A stretch of DNA of 64,000 bases, taken from positions 1 to 64,000 of the forward strand of contig CAKOOS010000001.1 in the NCBI GenBank assembly GCA_934098735.1. The letters run 5' to 3'. Below are positions 7,051 to 16,214 of the stretch, piece after piece; position 1 is the stretch's first letter, and each line of letters begins with the position of its first letter. This DNA comes from an uncultured Bacilli bacterium. GTDB taxonomy: Bacteria > Bacillota_I > Bacilli_A > RF39 > UBA660. The notes under the pieces are model-generated. The model saw nothing but the letters and a program-made list of their open reading frames with translations, had not been told where the DNA came from and searched no databases. The translations under genes and the position numbers were made by a program.

Positions 7051-8320
7051 GAAATTTTGGTATTTAACAAAAGTTAGTTTAAAGAAAAAAATGGAATCTA
7101 AATGGTTTTTAGTTACAAATATTATACTTGCAATTGTTATAATTGGTATAATTAATATTAAAAGTATAATTAAAGTTTTTGGAGGAGACTTTTCAGATAG
7201 TTTAAATATTTATGTCATAGACAATGCTAATGGTTATGATATATTTAAATCTTCATTGGAAAATGATATAGAAGAGGCTGATATAAATATTAGTTTAAGC
7301 CCTAAAAGAAAAGATGAATTAATAGATTCGTTAAAAAAGAATGATGTTTTGGTTGTTTTAAATAATAGTGAAGAAAATTATCTTGAAGGCGAAGTAATAA
7401 GTGAAAATACTATTGATAGTACAGTTTATCAGCAAATAGTTGGCTCTATTAATACTACTAAAAGTATGATTGGAATAATTAGAGCAAATATTGATCCAGA
7501 GGTTCTTACAAATATATCTGTTCCAGCTAAAATTGATAGAACAATATTAAGTGATAGTAAAAGTGCTGATGAAAACATGGAAATAGTAATGAATGGGGTT
7601 TTTCCAACTTTAATTTTACCATTTTTTATGTTAGTCATATTTCTTGTTCAAATGGTTGGAGGAGAAATTTGTGAAGAAAAAACTACTAGAAGCATGGAAA
7701 TTATTATTGCCAATATTAGTCCAAAATTACATTTATTTTCTAAAGTATTAGCAAGTAATATATTTGTTATAGGCCAAGGTCTTTTACTTATTATCTATTC
7801 TGTAATTGGTCTTTTAATTCATAATTTAACAGTTGGTGGGTCACTTTTTAAAGATTTAACGATGGTATTTGGAAATATTGATTTATCTTTTATATCAGAT
7901 AAATTACCAGTTTTAATTCCAACTACATTAGTACTTATGATATTATCGTTTTTTGCTTATGCAGTAATATCAGGCATTTTAGCTTCTATGACAGTCAATA
8001 TAGAAGACTTTAATCAATTACAATCTCCGATTATGATTACAAGTATTGCGGGGTATTATTTAGCTATAACTGCATCAATGTTTAAAGGCTCTTTACTAAT
8101 TCATATTTTATCTTATGTTCCGTTTTTATCAGCTTTTTTAAGCCCAACACTGTATATCATCGGAGAAATAAATATTTTGGAAGTTCTTCTTTCAATTGTC
8201 ATTATGATTTTGTTTATATATTTACTTGTAAAAAAAGGAATGAAAGTATATAAAAATGGAATTTTAAACTATTCAACAGACAAAGTTTGGCAAAGAGTAA
8301 TTAAATCTTTAAAAAATTAA
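7043..8320 (+). CDS. ABC-2 type permease, NatB/YhaP-type
   Basis: A 425-aa permease. It has one N-terminal membrane helix, a large outer domain of about 160 residues, and about five more helices including the conserved GGEICEEKTTRSMEIIIANI segment that follows the second helix in this family. The ATG at 7043 has a TTGGAGGT site and overlaps the stop of the ATPase gene, so the two are translationally coupled. Upstream in-frame starts were rejected. Confidence 0.9.
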   Translation: MSKKFWYLTKVSLKKKMESKWFLVTNIILAIVIIGIINIKSIIKVFGGDFSDSLNIYVIDNANGYDIFKSSLENDIEEADINISLSPKRKDELIDSLKKNDVLVVLNNSEENYLEGEVISENTIDSTVYQQIVGSINTTKSMIGIIRANIDPEVLTNISVPAKIDRTILSDSKSADENMEIVMNGVFPTLILPFFMLVIFLVQMVGGEICEEKTTRSMEIIIANISPKLHLFSKVLASNIFVIGQGLLLIIYSVIGLLIHNLTVGGSLFKDLTMVFGNIDLSFISDKLPVLIPTTLVLMILSFFAYAVISGILASMTVNIEDFNQLQSPIMITSIAGYYLAITASMFKGSLLIHILSYVPFLSAFLSPTLYIIGEINILEVLLSIVIMILFIYLLVKKGMKVYKNGILNYSTDKVWQRVIKSLKN

Positions 8321-8321
8321 A

Positions 8322-8350
8322 AATTTATCTAGGTAACTAGATATTTTTTT
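8322..8350 (+). terminator. terminator after the ABC exporter
   Basis: ATCTAG and CTAGAT pair around GTAA and are followed by a T run. Confidence 0.7.
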
Positions 8351-8377
8351 CTTTTTCCCAAATAAATGCGATAAAAG

Positions 8378-8407
8378 TTGATTTTAACTGAAAAAAGTTG
8401 TTATAAT
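8378..8407 (+). promoter_or_regulatory. sigma-A promoter of parE-parC
   Basis: TTGATT (8378-8383), 18 bp, then TATAAT (8402-8407), with an extended TGT before the -10. Confidence 0.75.
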
Positions 8408-8422
8408 GAACTAGGTGATAAA

Positions 8423-10330
8423 ATGGCAAAATATGATGAAACATCGATAAAAATATTGGAAGGACTTGAAGCAGTTCGAAAAAGACCAGGTATGTATATT
8501 GGTTCAACTGATAAAAGAGGAATGCATCATTTAGTATGGGAAATAGTCGATAATGCCATAGATGAAGTCATAAATGGATATGGAAATTATATTAAAGTAA
8601 TTATTAATAAAGATAAAAGTATAACTGTTGCTGATAATGGACGAGGAGTACCTATTGGAATGCATGCAAGTGGAAAATCAACTCCGGAAGTTATTTATAC
8701 AATACTTCATGCTGGAGGAAAATTTTCAGAAGCTGGATATAAGGTATCTGGTGGTCTACATGGTGTTGGTGCAAGTGTAGTAAATGCCTTATCTAAAGAA
8801 ATGCAAGTTGTTATATATCGTGATGGACTTATTTCAGCGATAGAATTTGAAAATGGTGGTCATGTAAAAACTCCGCTTCATACGGTTGGTAAAAGCACTA
8901 AAACTGGAACTATTGTTAAATTTTTGCCAGATCCAGAAATTTTTAAAAATTGTAATTTTTCTTATACAACTATTTGTGAAAGAATGCAAGAATCTGCTTT
9001 TTTACTAAGTGGTCTTACAATTGAAATTATTGATGAAGAAGATAAACATCAAGCTAAATTTCATTATGAAAATGGTTTAACTAGTTTTATTGAATACATG
9101 AATGAGGGAAAAAATGTTTTACATAAAGTAATTAGTTTTAGTAATGTAAAAAGTAAGATAGAAGTTGATATTGCAATGCAATATACTAATACATATAATG
9201 AAAATATTTTATCTTTTGTAAATAATGTTAAAACAATTGATGGAGGAACTCATGAAGTTGGGTTTAAAACCGGAATAACTAAAGCTTTCAATGATTATGC
9301 AAAAAGCAATAATATTTTTAAGGCTAAAGATGGTACTTTAGACGGTAGTGATGTAAGAGAAGGACTATCTGCTGTTATTAGTTTGAAGATTCCTGAAGAA
9401 CTTTTGCAATTTGAAGGTCAAACTAAAGGAAAACTTGGAACACCTGAAGCAAGAAGTGTTACCGAAAGTATAACTTATGAAGCTTTGAAATTTTTCTTAG
9501 AAGAAAATAGAGAAGTTGCATCTAATATTTTAGATAAAGCAATGAAAAGTAAAGTGGCCCGTGAAGCTGCAAGAAAAGCAAGAGAAGAAGCTAGAAATGG
9601 AAAAAATAAAAATAAAATAGAAAAGAATTTGTCTATGAAACTTGCTCCAGCCCAAAGTAAGAATGCTAAAATTAATGAACTTTTTATTGTCGAAGGAGAT
9701 TCTGCTGGTGGTTCTGCTAAAGGTGGAAGAGATAGAAAATTTCAAGCAATTTTACCTCTTCGTGGTAAAGTTATAAATAGTGAAAAAGCATCGCTTGATG
9801 AGCTTATTAAGAATGAAGAAATAAATACTCTTATTCATACTATAGGGGCTGGAATAGGACAAGAATTTGATGCTAAGGAATCTAATTATGATAAAGTTAT
9901 TATCATGACCGATGCTGATGTTGATGGAGCTCATATTCAAATTTTGTTATTAACATTCTTTTATAGATATATGCGAGGTTTAATTGAAGAAGGAAAACTT
10001 TATATAGCAATGCCTCCACTTTATAAATTGGATTATGGAAAGAAAAGATTTTATGCTTATAGTGATGATGAACTTGATCAAATAAAAAGAGATACTAAAG
10101 GAAAATATAGTATCCAAAGGTATAAAGGGCTAGGGGAAATGAATCCAGATCAACTTTGGGAAACAACAATGGATCCTGAAACCAGAAGTTTAATTAGAGT
10201 TAAAATAACAGATGCTGCTCTTGCAGAAAAAAGAGTACAAGTTCTTATGGGGGATAAAGTAGAACCTAGAAAAGAATGGATTAATGAAAATGTTGAGTTT
10301 ACATTAGAAGATAATTATAGAGCAGAGTAG
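8423..10330 (+). CDS. parE: DNA topoisomerase IV subunit B
   Basis: A 635-aa GHKL ATPase subunit. It has EIVDNAIDE, the ATP-lid motif SGGLHGVGASVVNALS, the TOPRIM block (VEGDSAGGSA, then MTDADVDGAHI) and the C-terminal YKGLGEMNPDQLWETTMDP. The adjoining subunit A is ParC-like, which favours ParE over GyrB. The enzyme unlinks daughter chromosomes. The ATG at 8423 follows AGGTGAT; an upstream in-frame start lies inside the promoter. parC follows after 9 bp. Confidence 0.93.
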   Translation: MAKYDETSIKILEGLEAVRKRPGMYIGSTDKRGMHHLVWEIVDNAIDEVINGYGNYIKVIINKDKSITVADNGRGVPIGMHASGKSTPEVIYTILHAGGKFSEAGYKVSGGLHGVGASVVNALSKEMQVVIYRDGLISAIEFENGGHVKTPLHTVGKSTKTGTIVKFLPDPEIFKNCNFSYTTICERMQESAFLLSGLTIEIIDEEDKHQAKFHYENGLTSFIEYMNEGKNVLHKVISFSNVKSKIEVDIAMQYTNTYNENILSFVNNVKTIDGGTHEVGFKTGITKAFNDYAKSNNIFKAKDGTLDGSDVREGLSAVISLKIPEELLQFEGQTKGKLGTPEARSVTESITYEALKFFLEENREVASNILDKAMKSKVAREAARKAREEARNGKNKNKIEKNLSMKLAPAQSKNAKINELFIVEGDSAGGSAKGGRDRKFQAILPLRGKVINSEKASLDELIKNEEINTLIHTIGAGIGQEFDAKESNYDKVIIMTDADVDGAHIQILLLTFFYRYMRGLIEEGKLYIAMPPLYKLDYGKKRFYAYSDDELDQIKRDTKGKYSIQRYKGLGEMNPDQLWETTMDPETRSLIRVKITDAALAEKRVQVLMGDKVEPRKEWINENVEFTLEDNYRAE

Positions 10331-10339
10331 GAGGTTAAA

Positions 10340-12832
10340 ATGGATATTATAAAACGGATAGAAGATTATTCTTTAGAAGAGATTATGTCGCTTAGATTTG
10401 CAGCTTATGCTAAAGAAATTATACAAGATCGAGCTATACCAGATGTAAGAGATGGTCTTAAACCTGTACAAAGAAGAATTTTATATGCAATGTATAAAGC
10501 CGGTAATACAGCTGATAAAGGTTATATTAAATGTGCTGCTACAGTAGGAGATGTTTTAGGTAAATTTCATCCTCATGGCGATTCTTCAGTTTATGATGCT
10601 ATGGTTCGTATGTCTCAGTGGTGGAAACAAAATCATATTTTAGTTGATATTCATGGAAATAATGGTTCAATGGATGGTGATGGTGCTGCTGCTTATCGTT
10701 ATACTGAGGCAAGACTTGCCAAAATTAGTGGAGAACTTTTAAAAGATTTAGATAAAGGTACTGTAGCTTGGGCGCCAAATTTTGATGATCGTTTTTTGGA
10801 ACCAACAGTATTGCCTGCTCAATTTCCAAATTTATTAGTAAATGGAACTAATGGTATTTCAGCAGGATACGCTACTAATATTCCTCCACATAATTTGGGA
10901 GAAATAATAGATGCAACAATTAAGAGAATTGATTCTCCGAACTGTTATTTAGATACCATATTAGAAATAGTAAAAGGGCCAGATTTTCCTACTGGTGGAA
11001 TAATTTTTGGAAAAGAAGGTATAGTTGATGCTTTTAAAACTGGTCGTGGAAAGGTAATAGTTCAAGCAAAATATGAATTTGTTAAGGAAAAAGGAAAAGA
11101 ACAAATAATTATTACAGAAATACCTTTTGAAGTAAATAAACAAGCTTGTGTTGCTAAAATAGAAGGTCTTCGAATAGATAAAAAAATTGAAGGTATTTCA
11201 GAAGTTCGTGATGAAACAGATAGAACAGGTATAAGAATTGCAATTGACTTAAAAGCGAATGCTAATAAAGAATTAATAATGAAGTATTTATTTAAAAATA
11301 CGGATTTACAAATTTCATATAATTATAATTGCGTTGCTATTGTAAATAGAACTCCGAAAACTTTAGGTATTTTAGAAATTTTGGATGCTTATATAGCACA
11401 TAAAAAGGAAGTAGTTTTAAAAAGAACTAAATTTGATTTAGCTTATTATACAAAAAATTATAATATAGCTACCGGATTAATTAAAGCTATTTCAATATTA
11501 GATGAGGTTATTGCTTTAATAAGAGCTAGTAAAAATAAAAGTGATGCTAAAATTAATTTAATTGAAAAATACCAATTTACAGAAGAACAAGCTGAAGCTA
11601 TTGTTACTTTACAATTATATAAATTAACAAATACTGATATTTTAGTGCTAGAAGAAGAATGTGAAAAGTTAAAACAACTAATTAGTGAATGTAATGAAAT
11701 ATTAAATGATGAAAATAAGCTTAAAAATGTTATGAAAAATGAGCTTAGAGAAATAAAGAAAACTTATGCAACAGAAAGAAAAACTGAAATTAGAGATGAA
11801 GTTGTAGATTTAAAAGTTGATGAAAAAGAAATGATACCAGATGAAAAAGTGGTAGTTGTGGTAACAAATGATGGATATGTTAAAAGAGTAAGTTTAAAAA
11901 GCTTTAAAACTACTGAAGATGAAACTACTCTTAAACCTGGTGATTTTGTGACATCTAAGTATCTTGCATCTTTAAGAGATTCATTACTATTATTTACAAA
12001 TTTAGGAAATTATTTATATGTTCCAATTCATAAAATTTCAGAAACTAAATGGAAAGATTTAGGAAAACATATAAGTAATACCATTACACTTTCTGAGAAT
12101 GAAAGAATTGTATCAAGTTTGGTTTTGAAGGATAGAAATAAAAATGTTGTACTTTTTACTAAAAATGGACTAACTAAACAAGTAATGTTAAAAGACTTTG
12201 AAGTTACAAGATATTCTAAACCACTTGTTGCGATTAAATTAAAAGATAATGATGAATTAATAAATGTAAGTATGGCTAAAAATGAAGTATTATTTGTCAC
12301 AAATAATGGACTTTATTTGAGATTTAATACTAATGAAATACCTGTGGTTGGTACAAAAGCAAGCGGAGTAAAAGGAATTAATCTAAGTAATGACTATGTG
12401 GTATATGCCGGTTCATTAAATAACCAAGAATATTTAAATGTTTTTACTAATTATAAAACTATAAAAAGAGTTAAAGTTACTGATTTAGTTTCTATATCAA
12501 GAGCTAAAAAAGGAAATATGTTGTTTAAAAAAGCTAAAACAAAAGATTATAAAATTGCATCTGCTTATCTTACTTTAAGTAAAGACATTAATTTATACCG
12601 AATTGATAATGAATTTAAAGAATTAAAAAATAGTGAAATACCTATTATGGATTTAGCTTCTACGGGTAGTCAAGTTAAGTTTAATTATGATTTATTTATA
12701 GTAAAGCAAGAATTAATAGATATTATAAATAGATCTAGCGAAAAAAATGAAGAAGTAGAAACTGAAAAAAAAGAAACTAAGAAAGAAGAACAATTATCTT
12801 TTGCATCATTTATAGATGATTTTAAAATTTAA
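10340..12832 (+). CDS. parC: DNA topoisomerase IV subunit A
   Basis: An 830-aa breakage-reunion subunit. The catalytic Tyr is about residue 121 (YRYTEAR). The quinolone-pocket region GKFHPHGDSSVYDAMVRMSQ (about 75-93) has Ser82 and Asp86 at the usual resistance positions. HGDSSVYDAMVRMS, rather than the HGDSAVYDT of GyrA, marks it as ParC. The C-terminal half is a beta-pinwheel, and the tail is acidic and charged. An AGGAGG site precedes the ATG. It forms an operon with parE and has its own terminator. Confidence 0.93.
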   Translation: MDIIKRIEDYSLEEIMSLRFAAYAKEIIQDRAIPDVRDGLKPVQRRILYAMYKAGNTADKGYIKCAATVGDVLGKFHPHGDSSVYDAMVRMSQWWKQNHILVDIHGNNGSMDGDGAAAYRYTEARLAKISGELLKDLDKGTVAWAPNFDDRFLEPTVLPAQFPNLLVNGTNGISAGYATNIPPHNLGEIIDATIKRIDSPNCYLDTILEIVKGPDFPTGGIIFGKEGIVDAFKTGRGKVIVQAKYEFVKEKGKEQIIITEIPFEVNKQACVAKIEGLRIDKKIEGISEVRDETDRTGIRIAIDLKANANKELIMKYLFKNTDLQISYNYNCVAIVNRTPKTLGILEILDAYIAHKKEVVLKRTKFDLAYYTKNYNIATGLIKAISILDEVIALIRASKNKSDAKINLIEKYQFTEEQAEAIVTLQLYKLTNTDILVLEEECEKLKQLISECNEILNDENKLKNVMKNELREIKKTYATERKTEIRDEVVDLKVDEKEMIPDEKVVVVVTNDGYVKRVSLKSFKTTEDETTLKPGDFVTSKYLASLRDSLLLFTNLGNYLYVPIHKISETKWKDLGKHISNTITLSENERIVSSLVLKDRNKNVVLFTKNGLTKQVMLKDFEVTRYSKPLVAIKLKDNDELINVSMAKNEVLFVTNNGLYLRFNTNEIPVVGTKASGVKGINLSNDYVVYAGSLNNQEYLNVFTNYKTIKRVKVTDLVSISRAKKGNMLFKKAKTKDYKIASAYLTLSKDINLYRIDNEFKELKNSEIPIMDLASTGSQVKFNYDLFIVKQELIDIINRSSEKNEEVETEKKETKKEEQLSFASFIDDFKI

Positions 12833-12853
12833 GAGCTTTCAGCTCTTTTTTTA
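12831..12853 (+). terminator. terminator after parC
   Basis: AAGAGCT and AGCTCTT pair around TTC with a T run; the 5' arm starts inside the stop codon. Confidence 0.85.
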
Positions 12854-13159
12854 TATAAAGGACATAGCTTGTTTAAATTTTTTTTGAAAATTAAGTGTTC
12901 TGAGTTAAAATTACTAAGATTATATCTTTTTTTATTTATGTAGATATTATTTATGATCCTGTAAATAATTAGACTCCATTTTCTGTGGTAGCTTTTTTTC
13001 GAAAATCATTTATAAAAATATCTTCATTAATTTTAATGTCATTTTCTAGATAAATGTAATAATATAATTATTGTAGTATTCTTTAAAAAATGATAGAAAA
13101 TTTATAGTAAATAGTTCATTTGTTTACTTTTTTTTCATAAAATTAAAGGGAGGGATAAA
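12854..13159. other. 306-bp gap without a convincing gene
   Basis: Very AT-rich. On the minus strand a short frame reads like the end of a protein (IYLENDIKINEDIFINDF, about 13050-12985) but it has no proper start or length, so it may be a gene remnant. The 3' end holds the GGGAGGG ribosome site of ylbD and a weak sigma-E-like -10 (CATAAAAT, 13136-13143). Nothing else is recognisable. Confidence 0.4.
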
Positions 13160-13522
13160 ATGAAACATGAAGCTTTTAAAAATTTTGTAAAAACTAAACC
13201 AGAATTAATTAAATTTGTTCAAAATGGAAAGATGACATGGCAGAAATTTTATGAACTTTATGATTTATATGGAGAAGATGAAAAAGTATGGAATAAATAT
13301 ATTTTAGGGGATAGATCTGATGCTTTTGATAGTATTTCGAAAATAACTGATATGGTTAAAAATGTTGATGTTGATTCTATTAAAAGTCATATAAATACTG
13401 CTCAAAAGGCAATAGATTTTGTAACTGATTTAACTAAAAAAAATCCAACTTCAAGTTTAACTGATGATATAAATAAAGGTCCAGTGGCACCAAGACCATT
13501 AAATAAATTTTTTGAGGATTAA
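13160..13522 (+). CDS. ylbD: spore coat protein YlbD
   Basis: A 120-aa soluble protein of the YlbD coat family. The N-terminus (FKNFVKTKPELIKFVQNGKM, followed by TWQKFYELYDLYGEDEKVW) carries the family signature. The second half is helical with a Pro-rich tail. The strong ribosome site GGGAGGG suits a structural protein. ylbE follows 1 bp later, as in Bacillus. A mother-cell coat role comes from the family; the exact function is unknown. Confidence 0.88.
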   Translation: MKHEAFKNFVKTKPELIKFVQNGKMTWQKFYELYDLYGEDEKVWNKYILGDRSDAFDSISKITDMVKNVDVDSIKSHINTAQKAIDFVTDLTKKNPTSSLTDDINKGPVAPRPLNKFFED

Positions 13523-13523
13523 A

Positions 13524-13745
13524 ATGGAAGTTTATAATCAAATTTCTTTTCTTAAAGATAATAAAGCCTATAAACAATTACAGGAAAATTCTTATTTTTT
13601 TAAAAGTTTAAATCGAGGAGATATTACTTATAATGATTTTGTTAAGGAAATGAAAGTTAAATATAAAGAAAGAGTTAGTGATAAATTAAGTAGTGCAATT
13701 GATAATATGGAACTTGTATCTTCTGTTTTAAATGTTTTAAAATAA
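13524..13745 (+). CDS. ylbE: YlbE-like protein
   Basis: A 73-aa protein. It matches the YlbE family plan: a short N-terminal helix (SFLKDNKAYKQLQENSYFFK), the LNRGDITYNDF segment with the YRKLSRNP-like turn, and a C-terminal helix ending MELVSSVLNVLK. The ATG at 13524 follows TTTGAGGATT; a TTG four codons upstream lies inside that site. It pairs with ylbD in the conserved ylbDE operon. Function unknown, presumably sporulation-linked. Confidence 0.8.
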   Translation: MEVYNQISFLKDNKAYKQLQENSYFFKSLNRGDITYNDFVKEMKVKYKERVSDKLSSAIDNMELVSSVLNVLK

Positions 13746-13805
13746 TTAAGTATAATTTGTATAGTAATAGCTGATAATTTAAATGAGCTTTTTGTTTTTG
13801 TATTA

Positions 13806-13834
13806 TTGACTATTTTGATTAATTATAGTAATAT
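13806..13834 (+). promoter_or_regulatory. sigma-A promoter of the pilin-like gene
   Basis: TTGACT (13806-13811), 17 bp, then TAATAT (13829-13834). It is a near-consensus vegetative promoter, 25 bp before the start codon. Confidence 0.75.
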
Positions 13835-13858
13835 ATTAAGCATAGAGAGGTGTCTATT

Positions 13859-14368
13859 ATGAATGATAATACAAAGAATATGCAAGGTTTTACTTTAATC
13901 GAATTACTAGCTGTTATCGTTGTTTTAGCTATAGTTATTTTAGCGGCAGCAACAGCAGTTATTCCTCGAATGAATGAAGCTAGAACTCAAGTTTTTGCTT
14001 TGGAAGCTAATCATGCAATTGATGCTGCTAAAACATATTTTATGAATAATAGTTTGACTGGTAGTGCTGGAAGTGTGACACTTCCTGTTAAAGAAGGGGA
14101 ACCTAAGTGTGTTACGATTACTGATTTAATAAAAAATGGTGATTTTGATGCTGATATTGATATTTATAAAGGTTATGTATTAGTACAAAAAGTAAAAGAA
14201 AATTATTTGTATAAAGTTACGATGAGTAATGGAAAATTAATGGTAAATGGTGCAGGTGTTGGTAAGGAAGATACTAATAAAGATTATAATATAAATATTA
14301 CATCTTCTGATGTACAAAATGATAATGGTAACGTTTCTGCAGCATGTCCTAATCCAGTTGTTTGGTAA
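13859..14368 (+). CDS. type IV pilin-like protein
   Basis: A 169-aa protein with a class III prepilin signal: Gly10, then FTLIELLAVIVVLAIVILAA, with the conserved Glu at mature position 5. Removal of the leader by a PilD-type peptidase is expected. The rest is a globular pilin head with two Cys (GEPKCVTI and SAACPN), probably a disulfide. A GTG three codons upstream was rejected because it overlaps the AGAGAGG site. No pilus assembly genes lie in the window. A similar N-terminus starts the VWA protein at 30280, so the two may share a fibre. Confidence 0.85.
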   Translation: MNDNTKNMQGFTLIELLAVIVVLAIVILAAATAVIPRMNEARTQVFALEANHAIDAAKTYFMNNSLTGSAGSVTLPVKEGEPKCVTITDLIKNGDFDADIDIYKGYVLVQKVKENYLYKVTMSNGKLMVNGAGVGKEDTNKDYNINITSSDVQNDNGNVSAACPNPVVW

Positions 14369-14375
14369 TTAGTTT

Positions 14376-14397
14376 AAACTCTCTTTGGGAGTTTTTT
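14376..14397 (+). terminator. terminator after the pilin-like gene
   Basis: AAACTC and GAGTTT pair around TCTTTGG and are followed by T residues. Confidence 0.75.
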
Positions 14398-14398
14398 C

Positions 14399-14427
14399 TT
14401 TAATCTGTTTTATTTTTTTGGTATACT
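14399..14427 (+). promoter_or_regulatory. probable promoter of the DUF1287 gene
   Basis: TTTAAT (14399-14404), 17 bp, then TATACT (14422-14427). The -35 is weak. Confidence 0.5.
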
Positions 14428-14442
14428 TTTATTGGTGATATA

Positions 14443-15093
14443 ATGAAAATGTTTTTACGATTTGGAAATATGTTAGTGCTGGCTTTAATAATCCTTTTAG
14501 CTATAGTTTCTTTTTATCATACGGGACTTTTTGGAAAAATTTTTAATAAGTCTTATGTATCCCTAATTACTAAAAGTGATATTGATTATGATAATGATGA
14601 TATAGATGATTATAGCGATATTTTAGAAGGTGCTAAAAAATTTATAGATAAAAAGCCAAGATATAAAAGTGCTTATTATGATGGAGGATATCCAACAGAT
14701 GATAATTATGTTTGTACTGATATTATCTGGTTTGCTTTAAAAAATGCTGGTTATGATTTTAAAAAATTAATTGATGAAGATATTTCTAATAATAAAAAAG
14801 AATATGATGAAGATGTTGGAGATAAAAATATAGATTTTCGAAGAGTTAGAAACATAAATGTATTTTTAGAAAGAAATACTATGAGCTTATCAGTAAGCTC
14901 GATAGATACATTTAATCCTGGAGATATAGTTGTATATAAAGATCATATAGCTATTGTAAGTGATCGTAAAAATAGTAAAGGGATAAATTATATTTTACAT
15001 CATGATGGGTATCATGATTATGAGGATAATGGTCTTTTTCGAAAAGATATAATAGGCCATTATAGATGGAGGCTTAAAGATGGAAGTAAATAA
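14443..15093 (+). CDS. DUF1287 family protein (NlpC/P60-like)
   Basis: A 216-aa protein with an N-terminal membrane helix and an outer domain. It has an acidic Asp-rich segment (DIDYDNDDIDDYSDILEGAK), then YYDGGYPTDDNYVCTDIIWF with the probable nucleophile Cys, then NIDFRRVRN, GDIVVYKDHIAIVSD with a probable His, and HHDGYHDYED. These are the marks of DUF1287, a papain-like family related to NlpC/P60 cell-wall hydrolases. The substrate is unknown. The next gene overlaps its end by 14 bp. Confidence 0.82.
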   Translation: MKMFLRFGNMLVLALIILLAIVSFYHTGLFGKIFNKSYVSLITKSDIDYDNDDIDDYSDILEGAKKFIDKKPRYKSAYYDGGYPTDDNYVCTDIIWFALKNAGYDFKKLIDEDISNNKKEYDEDVGDKNIDFRRVRNINVFLERNTMSLSVSSIDTFNPGDIVVYKDHIAIVSDRKNSKGINYILHHDGYHDYEDNGLFRKDIIGHYRWRLKDGSK

Positions 15094-15592
15094 CAGAAAA
15101 AAAGAATTGGTAAAATTATTACTTAATAAAGAAATGGATACTTGTGATGAAAATGAATTAATAGAAATACTTTTGGATAATCCAATCGCTATTGATACTG
15201 ATAAAAATGAAGATGAAAAAAGAACATTTGGTGATAAACTGGCAGATAAAGTAACTAAACTTGCCGGTTCTTGGGGATTTATAATTGGTTTTTGTATATT
15301 TTTATTTGCTTGGATGCTTTTAAATTATTATATGATTTTAAAGTTTGATGAGTATCCATTTATTCTTCTTAACTTAATATTATCGTGTGTAGCGGCTTTA
15401 CAGGCACCTATTATTATGATGAGTCAAAATAGAGCGGCTAAAAAAGATAGTTTAAGAAGCTTAAATGATTATAAGACAGATTTGAAAAGTGAACTTATAT
15501 TAGAAGTTTTGCATGATCAAATTAAAGAATTAAAAATGAATCAAAAAAAGATTTTAAAATTATTGGAAGAAAGTAAAAATGAAGTAAAATAG
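15080..15592 (+). CDS. DUF1003 family membrane protein
   Basis: A 170-aa protein. A charged N-terminus is followed by DKLADKVTKLAGSWGFIIGF, two membrane helices with FDEYPFILLNLILSCVAALQAP between them, then MMSQNRAAKKDS and a C-terminal coiled coil. This is the typical DUF1003 pattern. The ribosome site TGGAGG lies inside the preceding gene, so the pair is translationally coupled. Function unknown. Confidence 0.88.
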   Translation: MEVNNRKKELVKLLLNKEMDTCDENELIEILLDNPIAIDTDKNEDEKRTFGDKLADKVTKLAGSWGFIIGFCIFLFAWMLLNYYMILKFDEYPFILLNLILSCVAALQAPIIMMSQNRAAKKDSLRSLNDYKTDLKSELILEVLHDQIKELKMNQKKILKLLEESKNEVK

Positions 15593-15649
15593 TTAAAAAT
15601 AATGATGATTTTTTTTAGTATTGTGATATAATATAACAAGTGATAAACG

Positions 15650-16132
15650 ATGGAAAATGAATTAGAATTTAATAATATAATTAAAGATATTTTAAAAAAT
15701 GATGAATTTATAGAACTTAAATATGAGATTCATCACGGGATTTCAAGATTAGATCACTCTTTAAGTGTTGCTAAACTTACGTTTGATTTAGCAAAAAAGT
15801 TTCGCATTGATAATTATGAAGAAGTAACAAAAGCTGCATTACTTCATGATTTTTTTAAAAATAGTGATGTGTCTAAAAATAGATTTGTAAATCATCCTAA
15901 GAAAGCTTTAGAAAATGCTAAAAAATATTTTAATATTAATAAAATGCAAGAAAATATTATAGTTTCACACATGTTTCCTGTATCTAAAGTTTTGCCTAAA
16001 TATAAAGAATCCTATTTAGTTTCTTTGGCTGATAAACTTATTGCTATTAAAGAATGTACTAAATATAAAATTCCTTTACAAATTGGAACAACATTTTTGT
16101 TTTTTATTAATTTTATGATTATTCAAAGATAG
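15650..16132 (+). CDS. HD-domain protein (phosphohydrolase family)
   Basis: A 160-aa protein. The metal-binding pattern is visible as EIHHGISRLDHSLSVAKLT, then ALLHDFFKNSD (the HD doublet), NHPKKALENAKKYF, VSHMFP and SLADKLIAI. HD proteins hydrolyse phosphoesters, often of nucleotides. The last 20 residues turn hydrophobic (FLFFINFMII). The substrate is unknown. An extended -10 (TGATATAAT, hexamer 15627-15632) lies upstream. The gene is monocistronic with its own terminator. Confidence 0.85.
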   Translation: MENELEFNNIIKDILKNDEFIELKYEIHHGISRLDHSLSVAKLTFDLAKKFRIDNYEEVTKAALLHDFFKNSDVSKNRFVNHPKKALENAKKYFNINKMQENIIVSHMFPVSKVLPKYKESYLVSLADKLIAIKECTKYKIPLQIGTTFLFFINFMIIQR

Positions 16133-16136
16133 TTTT

Positions 16137-16159
16137 AACTGTGATTTATCACAGTTTTT
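16137..16159 (+). terminator. terminator after the HD-domain gene
   Basis: AACTGTGA and TCACAGTT form an 8-bp perfect stem around TTTA and are followed by TTT. Confidence 0.85.
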
Positions 16160-16181
16160 GCTTTTATTATCGTATTATAAA

Positions 16182-16190
16182 TGCTATAAT
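16182..16190 (+). promoter_or_regulatory. extended -10 promoter of mscL
   Basis: TGCTATAAT at 16182-16190, with no strong -35. The start codon follows 25 bp later. Confidence 0.55.
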
Positions 16191-16214
16191 TGTTTTAGTT
16201 AGGAAGTGTGTTTT

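Noticed and set aside
8423..12832. Annotation of the pair as gyrB-gyrA.
   Set aside because: The A subunit has HGDSSVYDAMVRMS and a Firmicutes ParC-type C-terminal region, so topoisomerase IV fits better. A second pair would be expected elsewhere in the genome.
12854..13159. A LytTR-like or other regulator remnant on the minus strand.
   Set aside because: Only about 20 protein-like codons were found, with no start and no domain motif. It was recorded as a gap.
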